Of a stretch of DNA of 11,505 nt, positions 1 through 5,552 are shown in pieces (positions within the stretch are counted from its first letter, which is position 1; every line of letters starts with the position of its first letter). The notes beneath the pieces are model-generated. The model was given only the letters and a program-made list of their open reading frames with translations, was not told the DNA's origin and searched no databases. Location: positions 1-11,505 of the forward strand of contig JALHEL010000035.1 in assembly GCA_022837205.1 (NCBI GenBank), read 5' to 3'. A program made the translations under genes and the position numbers. This DNA is from Leptolinea sp. (lineage in GTDB: Bacteria; Chloroflexota; Anaerolineae; Anaerolineales; Anaerolineaceae).

Positions 1-141
1 GCCAAGATCAAGGAGCAAGATATCAAGATCAAAGAGCAAGATGCTAAAATCAAAGCTCTTGAAAACCGCGTAAATGAGATGGAAGTATTGCTGAAAAAAC
101 ACAATATTTGTAGCGGAGGATGTGCAGATGCAACTGATTAA
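1..141 (+). CDS. C-terminal end of a coiled-coil protein (partial, 5' end outside window)
   Basis: An open frame runs from base 1 to a TAA at 139-141 and gives 46 residues with no start inside the window. The visible part is a run of heptads rich in K, E, Q, D and I (KIKEQDI, KIKEQDA, KIKALEN), then V-EMEVLLKK, as expected for a coiled coil. It ends in a short tail containing two cysteines (CSGGC). The stop lies 14 bases inside the lysin gene, so the two are probably translated together. A gene in front of an endolysin is often a holin, a lysis accessory protein or a tail/fibre protein. No membrane segment is present in the visible part, so the choice between these is open. Confidence 0.7.
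   Translation, partial: AKIKEQDIKIKEQDAKIKALENRVNEMEVLLKKHNICSGGCADATD
4..66 (+). repeat. 21-bp tandem repeat encoding coiled-coil heptads
   Basis: Three consecutive 21-bp units lie at 4-24, 25-45 and 46-66. The first two share 17 of their first 18 bases; the third is degenerate. Each unit encodes one heptad beginning KIK. The array may extend left beyond the window edge. In-frame repeats of this kind can change the length of a coiled coil by slippage or recombination. Confidence 0.75.
115..120 (+). promoter_or_regulatory. Ribosome binding site of the endolysin gene
   Basis: GGAGGA lies 7 bases before ATG 128. It decides the start in favour of that ATG over an in-frame GTG at 122, which would be almost on top of the site. 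Confidence 0.7.
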
Positions 142-757
142 GCCATTTAATGGGAATTATCCCGTTACGCAGCGATTCGGGGAAACCTTCACTGACCCCA
201 AAGGTCATAAGGGAATCGATTATGCGCTTCCGCTTGGGACACCGGTATTGGCAGCGGCGGATGGTGAGGTTTGGAAAGCCGGTTGGGATGCGACCGGGTA
301 CGGAAATTGTGTGATGATTAAGCACCCAGATGGAAGCGGGACAGTCTATGGGCACCTGCTTAACTGGGCTGTCTATGCTGGGCAAAAAGTCAAAGCCGGT
401 GAAAAGATCGGGAATTCCGGCAATAGCGGGAATTCGACTGGAGCACATCTCCATTTTGAATATCGAACCAAGTATGATAACTACAAGACGGCTATCGACC
501 CGACGCCGTATTTTACAGAGCAGGAGCTGCCGGCGAGTAATGCTTCGGCCGGATGGTACGAAGTGGTTTGCGATTCTGGCGCTAATATCCGAATGACTCC
601 AGGCGGGGCGCTGAAAAGCTGGCTGCCGAAAGGGGTCCGAGTAAAACTTACCGGGGAAACTGCTTCCGCGACCGGTTTGACCTGGCACAAAATGAGTTCC
701 GGCTATTGGATAGCTGATCATGATTCTTACGGTACAACGATATTGCAGGAAGTATAA
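128..757 (+). CDS. Phage endolysin: M23 (LytM-type) peptidase with C-terminal SH3-like domain
   Basis: The 209-residue protein should cut peptide cross-bridges in host peptidoglycan and so release progeny. Residues 1-130 are an M23 zinc metallopeptidase domain. They carry H27xxxD31 (HKGID), a glycine-rich beta core, H76 in YGHL and the HxH motif H107-L-H109-F-E. These are the usual zinc ligands and catalytic histidines of LytM enzymes, and all are present. Residues from about 143 to 209 (WYEVVCDSGANIRMTPGG...GYWIA) resemble a bacterial SH3 cell-wall-binding domain. There is no signal peptide, so export would need a holin or lysis from within. The start at ATG 128 fits the GGAGGA at 115-120. 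The gene follows the coiled-coil gene with a 14-base overlap. Confidence 0.9.
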   Translation: MQLIKPFNGNYPVTQRFGETFTDPKGHKGIDYALPLGTPVLAAADGEVWKAGWDATGYGNCVMIKHPDGSGTVYGHLLNWAVYAGQKVKAGEKIGNSGNSGNSTGAHLHFEYRTKYDNYKTAIDPTPYFTEQELPASNASAGWYEVVCDSGANIRMTPGGALKSWLPKGVRVKLTGETASATGLTWHKMSSGYWIADHDSYGTTILQEV

Positions 758-759
758 AG

Positions 760-1131
760 ATGAACGAAAACAATTTTTCAATAGAAGATGCGAGAGCTTT
801 TATAGCAAAATCAAAATGGGTTTTTGCAAAAACGATGAAAGCGACACCGCATGAATATGTGAACAGAAAAGTTATTAGTCCAACAGAGCAAGCAGAATTT
901 GATAAATTTGTCAGATTTATTCGAGAGAATGGTGAGAAATGTCTGTATTGGAATAAAGAATACACTTATTTGCTTATAGATGGTTGGTATTATTGGACTA
1001 TGGGCGCGCCGATTGAAGAGACATTCATTCTTAACAGGGCTAGCACGAAAACGAATAAGATCGTGAACGGGAAAATGATCGTGATTTCTCCGGAACGTAG
1101 GAGTTATGGAGATTTGCATGCGAGGGAATGA
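760..1131 (+). CDS. Small phage protein of unknown function, first gene of the accessory cassette
   Basis: The product is 123 residues, with no membrane segment or signal peptide. It has an acidic/aromatic centre (YLLIDGWYYWTMG) followed by APIEETFILNRA. From memory, short proteins with a similar 'YWTMG.PI.ET.-INRA' core occur in other phages near methyltransferase or PAPS-reductase-like genes, but I cannot name a family or function. The start at ATG 760 is supported by AGGAAG at 747-752 with a 7-base spacer, and the gene sits 2 bases after the lysin stop. Its end overlaps the next start in an ATGA arrangement, so it is probably coupled to the PAPS-reductase-like gene. Base composition shifts to more A+T here than in the lysin, which suggests a cassette of separate origin. 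Confidence 0.75.
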   Translation: MNENNFSIEDARAFIAKSKWVFAKTMKATPHEYVNRKVISPTEQAEFDKFVRFIRENGEKCLYWNKEYTYLLIDGWYYWTMGAPIEETFILNRASTKTNKIVNGKMIVISPERRSYGDLHARE

Positions 1132-2237
1132 TGTATTACAAAGATAAGAATGTTTTTGACGAGGCGCTGGACAGAATCAGATTTATTTATGATACTCACG
1201 ATGATGTAATTGTTTCGATGAGTGGAGGAAAAGATAGCACGACGGTATTCAATCTGGCGCTGATGGTTGCGAGGGAAAGAAATAGGTTGCCATTGAAAGT
1301 GTTGTGGCTAGATCAAGAAGCAGAATGGCAGAGTACGGTTGATTATGTCGGTTGGGTGATGCACCTGGATTATGTGAAACCATATTGGTTTCAGATACCA
1401 TTCGATTTCACAAACAGTCTGTCTAATAACAAGAATTTTTTGCGTGTTTGGGATGAAACGAAAGAAGATTACTGGGTTCATCCAAAGTCAGATATTTCGA
1501 TCAAAGAAAACCCTACAAAACACAATCGATTGCATCAGCATTGTACTGATTCGGATAATTGTGCAGTTTTGACCGGTATGAGAATCCAAGAATCGTCTGT
1601 TCGCAGGCTTGCAATTGCTTTCGGGGATGAGAAATTTCAAGGGATAAATTGGTGCCAGAAAAAGCACGGCAAAACCAGAATTTTTTATCCGATTTATGAC
1701 TTTACAACTGATGATGTTTGGATCGCTATCGCGAAAAACAACTGGAAATATAACACAGTCTATGACAAGCAATACCGCTATGGTTTGCCGAAAAACATGA
1801 TGCGCGTTTCTGCTTTGATTCATGAAACGGCATGGCATGCTGTTTTGTATTTGCAGGAGCTGGAGCCTGCAACTTACGATAGATTTATCAAGCGAATTAG
1901 CGGAGTCAGTACATTCAACCACTTGGGTTCTGAGGTTATCGTGAGGGAATTGCCGTTCGCTTTTTCTTCGTGGAAAGAATACAGAGATTATTTGCTCGAA
2001 AAGATAGTGAAGCCAGAGTATTGGGAGCTCTTTAGAAAAAGGTGGGAGGCATATGACGATGACGATTTCTACAAGCTGAATGTTCGGGAATGTATCATAA
2101 ATGATATTGACGGGACGTTGTTCAGAAATTACGTAAAACGACGTAAATTGGCGGAGATGAATTCTCCGCATGATGGCTCCAGGTATTATGATAGGGATAA
2201 AAAGGAAATCCAAGAGTTTATGAAAGGAGAAAAATGA
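1128..2237 (+). CDS. PAPS-reductase-like PP-loop protein, DUF3440/IbrA-like
   Basis: The product is 369 residues. It has an ATP-pyrophosphatase PP-loop, SGGKDS at residues 32-37, in a beta strand-loop-helix setting (VIVSMSGGKDSTTVF). VLWLDQEAEWQST follows (58-70), with a D/E pair typical of this fold. TGMRIQESSVRR (149-160) matches the 'G.R..ES..R' element of phosphoadenosine-phosphosulfate reductase relatives. Family knowledge: such proteins bind ATP or PAPS and act in adenylation or sulfur chemistry; IbrA of E. coli belongs here. The actual substrate is unknown. The partnership with the next gene (ATGA overlap at 2234-2237) is the same as in IbrA-IbrB pairs. The start could be ATG 1128 or ATG 1131; a GAGGG lies very close upstream of both. 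A related PP-loop fold occurs in DndC of the phosphorothioation system, but this is not an obvious DndC. Confidence 0.85.
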   Translation: MMYYKDKNVFDEALDRIRFIYDTHDDVIVSMSGGKDSTTVFNLALMVARERNRLPLKVLWLDQEAEWQSTVDYVGWVMHLDYVKPYWFQIPFDFTNSLSNNKNFLRVWDETKEDYWVHPKSDISIKENPTKHNRLHQHCTDSDNCAVLTGMRIQESSVRRLAIAFGDEKFQGINWCQKKHGKTRIFYPIYDFTTDDVWIAIAKNNWKYNTVYDKQYRYGLPKNMMRVSALIHETAWHAVLYLQELEPATYDRFIKRISGVSTFNHLGSEVIVRELPFAFSSWKEYRDYLLEKIVKPEYWELFRKRWEAYDDDDFYKLNVRECIINDIDGTLFRNYVKRRKLAEMNSPHDGSRYYDRDKKEIQEFMKGEK

Positions 2238-2803
2238 TCAGCGATCAGCCAGTTAACGAAGTTATTTGGGTTCCGATTGAAAAAGTTGTGGCGAATGACT
2301 ATAACCCGAATTCTGTCGCAAGCGCAGAGATGCGTTTGCTTTACATTTCAATCAAAAATGACGGTTACACTCAACCTATTGTGACGATATATGATGAAAA
2401 AAAAGATGTTTATGTAATTGTGGATGGATTTCATAGATATGCTGTCATGAAACGTTATAAAGACATTTATTTGAAATGCGAAGGGAAATTGCCGATTGTA
2501 GTGCTGAAAAACAAGAGCCTAGATGATAGGATGGCAGCGACAATTCGGCATAATCGGGCAAGAGGAAAGCATTCCGTCAATGGGATGTCGAATATTGTCA
2601 TGGAAATGCTGCTGAACGGAAAATCCGACTCGGATATTTGCAACGAGCTTGGTTTGGAGCCTGAAGAACTTGTAAGGTTGAAGTATATTACCGGATATGC
2701 AAAACTCTATATCGATAAAGAATATTCGAAGGCGAAATATTCTGAGAAGCAGGTGGAGGAAATGAATAAGTATAAAGAGGGTCTGGGAAATGAGCAGCAA
2801 TAG
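2234..2803 (+). CDS. ParB-like nucleotide-binding protein, IbrB-like
   Basis: The product is 189 residues. The N-terminal half is a ParB/sulfiredoxin-type domain: VPIEKVVANDYNPN (13-26), a 'SI...GYTQPI' element, and VDGFHRYAV (63-71) at the place of the ParB GERR box. It is followed by MAATIRHNRARGKH (100-113) and a helical segment (SDSDICNELGLEPEELVRL) that looks like a DNA-binding or adaptor helix pair. This arrangement is the one I associate with IbrB, which works with IbrA as a regulator of prophage-borne genes in E. coli. The upstream gene is the IbrA-like protein. The start at ATG 2234 has AAAGGAG at 2223-2229. The end overlaps the next gene by 14 bases. It is unlikely to be a partitioning ParB, because no ParA or parS-like array is seen. 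Confidence 0.85.
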   Translation: MISDQPVNEVIWVPIEKVVANDYNPNSVASAEMRLLYISIKNDGYTQPIVTIYDEKKDVYVIVDGFHRYAVMKRYKDIYLKCEGKLPIVVLKNKSLDDRMAATIRHNRARGKHSVNGMSNIVMEMLLNGKSDSDICNELGLEPEELVRLKYITGYAKLYIDKEYSKAKYSEKQVEEMNKYKEGLGNEQQ

Positions 2804-3449
2804 AGAATGGGATTATGGAGGTGTTTTCAAAAAGTACGATATGTCTGGTGAGATAAAGATCGGGACTGGAATTGTGAAAGTCCATGATATTTATGATCCA
2901 TTGCCTGCTTTTATGAAAACAGCAGACTTGATTTTCTGTGATCCTCCTTGCAATAGTGGAAATCTGTCGTCTTTCTACACAAAAGCTGAAATCGGGGAAG
3001 AGAGCAGGCCGTTCACGAAGTATGATCAATTTACCGCGCGGTTATTTGAATGTGTTGATGAGATCGACCCGCATATGCTTATTATGGAGTTATTCAAATC
3101 GAACGTTGATGTGTATCTATTCAATATTCGTAAGCGTTATCGATTCGTGAAAATTTACGAGTCGATGTATTACCATAATCCTAAAAATAGATGCAAAATT
3201 GTTATCGGGAGCAATGTGAAGTTTGATGGATTTGATGCGGTTGATGGAATTGATGAAGAAGACGCAATTCATTTCGTTTGCAAAAATGCTGAGTACGATG
3301 TAATCGGAGATCCTTGCATGGGGAAAGGGTTGGTAGGTTACTATAGCAATCTTTATGGCAGAAAATTCGTTGGGACTGAATTGAATGCAAAGCGGTTAGC
3401 TGTTTTGCTTGAAAGAATTACAACGAATAGTAGAGGAAAGATAAATTGA
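2790..3449 (+). CDS. Small DNA-methyltransferase-like protein (beta-class motif order, DPPC)
   Basis: The product is 219 residues. The catalytic motif IV region comes first: LIFCDPPCNSGN at 47-58, with DPPC at 51-54. The SAM-binding motif I comes near the end: IGDPCMGKGLVG (172-183), followed by KFVGTELNAKRLAVLLERI. Motif IV before motif I is the order of beta-class amino-methyltransferases, which methylate adenine N6 or cytosine N4. The usual fourth residue of DPPY/F/W is aromatic and stacks on the flipped base; here it is cysteine, which is unusual. No clear separate target-recognition domain fits in the ~115 residues between motifs. ATG 2790 is preceded by AGAGGG (2776-2781) at 8 bases. 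It may modify phage DNA or use a partner protein for specificity. Activity is inferred, not shown. Confidence 0.8.
   Translation: MSSNREWDYGGVFKKYDMSGEIKIGTGIVKVHDIYDPLPAFMKTADLIFCDPPCNSGNLSSFYTKAEIGEESRPFTKYDQFTARLFECVDEIDPHMLIMELFKSNVDVYLFNIRKRYRFVKIYESMYYHNPKNRCKIVIGSNVKFDGFDAVDGIDEEDAIHFVCKNAEYDVIGDPCMGKGLVGYYSNLYGRKFVGTELNAKRLAVLLERITTNSRGKIN
3433..3440 (+). promoter_or_regulatory. Ribosome binding site of the second methyltransferase-like gene
   Basis: GAGGAAAG lies 8 bases before ATG 3449. It favours this ATG over an in-frame TTG at 3446. The ATG shares one base with the previous stop (TGATG). Confidence 0.6.
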
Positions 3450-4069
3450 TGGATGAGTATACCGGGGAACGTTATCATAGCGCTGTCAAAGCTAAATATG
3501 ATATTTCGAAAAGCGTCATAGATGATACCGTTTATCGCATTGGGAAGCTGACGACTTTCCAGCATGATGTGTGTTCTGGTGTTCGCGATGAATTTATCGG
3601 CATGAAAGCAATCTACTCAGAACTTCCTTATCCTGATGGATATTCAAAATTCAATGAGAGCACTCAGGCAAAAGGTTCTTCATACGATAATTATATCGAT
3701 GGGTTGAATTATATTATACGAATTCTGAATGTCCCGGCGTTCCTTTTAGTCGGGAAGATCGCAGCAAAAAAGCTAAAACCGGATAAAGTGAAGCCGATAA
3801 TGTTCCGATACCATAAAATAGAAAGTTTGTGCTGCGCATTTAATTATGATGGGGACCTGGAATTCTCTGACGAAATCCAGATGCGCGATTTCGTTTGCAG
3901 GAAGTTCGAATCGGTTCTTGACCCATCATGCGGTTATGGGATTTTGGCAAAAGCAGCATATAGATACGATCGGGAAGTTATGCTTACGGATGTCAATTCA
4001 GCGTGTATTTATTATATTCTAGGAAGGTATGGGTCGTTATATGAAAATAGTGTACAAAAAGATTCATGA
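3449..4069 (+). CDS. Second methyltransferase-like protein with degenerate catalytic motif
   Basis: The product is 206 residues from ATG 3449. Near the C-terminus is a clear SAM-binding motif I, SVLDPSCGYGILAKAA (155-170; D158-G164), followed by an acidic strand end (VMLTDVNSA). At 56-68, YSELPYPDGYSKF occupies the position expected for motif IV in beta-class order, but reads ELPY instead of DPPY. The catalytic acid is therefore shifted to glutamate and one proline is lost. Total length and motif order resemble the preceding gene, so the two may be diverged relatives or the two halves of a heterodimer. It could bind SAM without methylating, or act on an unusual substrate. The end overlaps the following ParB-like gene by 29 bases. 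Confidence 0.7.
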   Translation: MDEYTGERYHSAVKAKYDISKSVIDDTVYRIGKLTTFQHDVCSGVRDEFIGMKAIYSELPYPDGYSKFNESTQAKGSSYDNYIDGLNYIIRILNVPAFLLVGKIAAKKLKPDKVKPIMFRYHKIESLCCAFNYDGDLEFSDEIQMRDFVCRKFESVLDPSCGYGILAKAAYRYDREVMLTDVNSACIYYILGRYGSLYENSVQKDS

Positions 4070-4547
4070 AATAAAACCTTATGCTCGTAATCCGAGGGTC
4101 AATAATAAAACGGTTGATGAGCTATGCAAGATGATTCCAAAAGTCGGGTTCAATGTTCCGTTGGTGATTGATCAGAATGGCGTGATTATCAAAGGGCATG
4201 CGAGGTTCAAGGCAGCGATCAGACTTGGGATGACTGAACTGCCTTGTATTATTTCTGAGGCAGATGGAGAGACAAATAAACTCGATCGAATTGCAGATAA
4301 TCGCGTGATCGAGTTTTCAGAATGGGACAGGAACAAATTATTCGAGGAAATAAGCGGAAACGAATTTGAAGATTTGCTTGGCGCAAAAGAAGAGGATGAG
4401 CAAGAACCGCAGAAAGATATTTCTGTGAGTGAAGCTATCCCTGCTGAGGAAAAACCGGAGAGAGAAGTTATTCGGTATGCAAAATGCGCATGCCATAACT
4501 GCGGAGCGATATTTTTTGTTTCAGAAAAAGAGGTGGAGAATGACTGA
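4041..4547 (+). CDS. ParB-domain protein with C-terminal CxCxxCG motif (copy 1)
   Basis: The product is 168 residues. Residues 1-95 are a ParB N-terminal-type domain: IHEIKPYARNPRVN, IPKVGFNVPLVID, then KGHARFKAA (51-59) and LDRIADNRVIEFSEW. A linker rich in E, P and K follows, and the protein ends with CACHNCG (Cys 149, 151, 154), a possible zinc-binding turn. ATG 4041 is chosen because the protein then aligns with copy 2 from its first residue (MKIV/MQIV). An upstream in-frame ATG at 4029 is only one base after AGGAAGG, while 4041 is 13 bases from it, so the true start is uncertain. ParB-domain proteins of phages often accompany DNA methyltransferases, and the role may be DNA binding or nucleotide sensing. 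Confidence 0.8.
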   Translation: MKIVYKKIHEIKPYARNPRVNNKTVDELCKMIPKVGFNVPLVIDQNGVIIKGHARFKAAIRLGMTELPCIISEADGETNKLDRIADNRVIEFSEWDRNKLFEEISGNEFEDLLGAKEEDEQEPQKDISVSEAIPAEEKPEREVIRYAKCACHNCGAIFFVSEKEVEND

Positions 4548-5175
4548 TGAGAAAATGCAGATCGTCATGGTAAAAATAGACGATATAAAACCCTATTTCA
4601 ATAATCCAAGAAAAAATGATAAGACAGTAGAAAAACTGGTCGAATTGATTCCGCGAATCGGGTTCAATGTCCCGATTCTGATAGACAAAAACCATGTGAT
4701 CGTGAAAGGTCATGCGAGGTTCAAAGCTGCGCAGAAATTGGGGTTCAAGGAGGTCCCGTGCATTATTTCGGAAGCTTCAGACGAATTGAACAAGCTGGAT
4801 CGGATTGCTGACAATCAGATTAGCGAGTATTCAGAATGGCTGACAGAAAATCTGGAATATGAGCTTGATGCGTTGGTCGAGAATTACGAAGTTCTGGAAT
4901 TCGAAAAGAAGAAATTCGATGAGCACATCGAAGAAAATTATATTATCGAGCAGTACAAATCTGGGGAGATTGATATCGAGCTGTACAAATCTTTGATTGA
5001 AAAAGAGGAAGAAAAAAGTAGCAAGGTCGGGATGGTTGATGAGAAAAAAATCTTGAAGGCAGATGAAAAAGTGAAAGATGTTTTTCATGAGGTGCCGACT
5101 TTACGGTGCACTTGTCCAGAATGCGGCGAGATTATCCATTTGCGACCGAGTGATTTCCGCGATTATGGAGTGTAA
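4540..5175 (+). CDS. ParB-domain protein with C-terminal CxCxxCG motif (copy 2)
   Basis: The product is 211 residues and clearly paralogous to the preceding gene. Shared elements are IKPY-NPR-N-KTV, IP-GFNVP-ID, KGHARFKAA (56-64), PCIISEA and NKLDRIADN. The middle is longer and helical, rich in E and K (about 100-185), and probably forms an extended or coiled-coil linker. The C-terminus has CTCPECG (Cys 190, 192, 195), matching the CxCxxCG ending of copy 1. ATG 4540 overlaps the previous stop by 8 bases, with AGGTGG at 4531-4536; ATG 4555 is an alternative that aligns exactly with copy 1. A much longer upstream frame from 4429 would overlap copy 1 heavily and is not believed. The next gene is the small terminase. 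Confidence 0.8.
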   Translation: MTDEKMQIVMVKIDDIKPYFNNPRKNDKTVEKLVELIPRIGFNVPILIDKNHVIVKGHARFKAAQKLGFKEVPCIISEASDELNKLDRIADNQISEYSEWLTENLEYELDALVENYEVLEFEKKKFDEHIEENYIIEQYKSGEIDIELYKSLIEKEEEKSSKVGMVDEKKILKADEKVKDVFHEVPTLRCTCPECGEIIHLRPSDFRDYGV

Positions 5176-5180
5176 AAGAA

Positions 5181-5552
5181 ATGGCAAGAACAGGTCGTCC
5201 ATCGAAGCCGAAATACAATATAGCTTATATGATCGACGTTATCGAGAAATATATCGAAGAGACTCCATTGCCTATTCTGAAAGAATGTTGCTACAAGAAC
5301 AATTGGAATTACGATTATGTGACACAATTGCAACGAAAACATCCCGACTTATCTCTGTCTATAAAAAAGCTGCTGATGAAGAAAGAGGTTGTTCTGGAGC
5401 TCGGGATGTTATCGGGGAAATTGCCAACGGCTGCGGCTATTTTTAGTCTGAAACAACTGGGATGGAGCGACAGACAAGATTTGGTTAATATTGTGAAGCA
5501 GGATGATGACGAGTTGACGAAAGCGCTTGAAGAGATAGCAAAGACGCTATGA
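5181..5552 (+). CDS. terS: Terminase small subunit (probable)
   Basis: The product is 123 residues. The start is basic (ARTGRPSKPKY), then a helical body with a putative DNA-binding helix pair (PILKECCYKNNWNYDYVTQL), and the end is TAAAIFSLKQLGWSDRQD (83-100). That last segment matches the 'A..FwLKn.gW.D...' tail of phage DNA-packaging small subunits, which recognise the packaging site and recruit the large subunit. Identification rests on this segment and on the position directly before the large terminase, with an ATGA overlap at 5549-5552. ATG 5181 has GGAG at 5167-5170. The length is within the usual range. The frame overlapping it from 5078 is a shadow. Confidence 0.8.
   Translation: MARTGRPSKPKYNIAYMIDVIEKYIEETPLPILKECCYKNNWNYDYVTQLQRKHPDLSLSIKKLLMKKEVVLELGMLSGKLPTAAAIFSLKQLGWSDRQDLVNIVKQDDDELTKALEEIAKTL

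Noticed and set aside
50..781. Long minus-strand open frame opposite the lysin
   Set aside because: The plus-strand frame has all M23 catalytic motifs. The minus-strand translation shows no domain or good start site and is a shadow.
1488..2213. Minus-strand open frame of 241 residues opposite the PAPS-reductase-like gene
   Set aside because: It lies wholly inside a gene with a clear PP-loop and has no recognisable features.
1128..2803. Canonical Dnd phosphorothioation operon
   Set aside because: Only a PP-loop protein and ParB-like proteins are present. DndA, DndD and DndE are not seen, and the proteins look closer to IbrA/IbrB.
4429..4539. Extended N-terminus for the second ParB-like protein
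   Set aside because: It would overlap the first ParB gene by 119 bases and adds residues with no match in the paralog; ATG 4540 is preferred.
2234..5175. Plasmid-type ParABS partition system
   Set aside because: Three ParB-like domains are present but there is no ParA ATPase or parS-like repeat, and the neighbours are methyltransferase-like and PP-loop genes.
5078..5446. Plus-strand frame overlapping the second ParB-like gene and small terminase
   Set aside because: It overlaps two better-supported genes, has low-complexity R/E content and no family resemblance.
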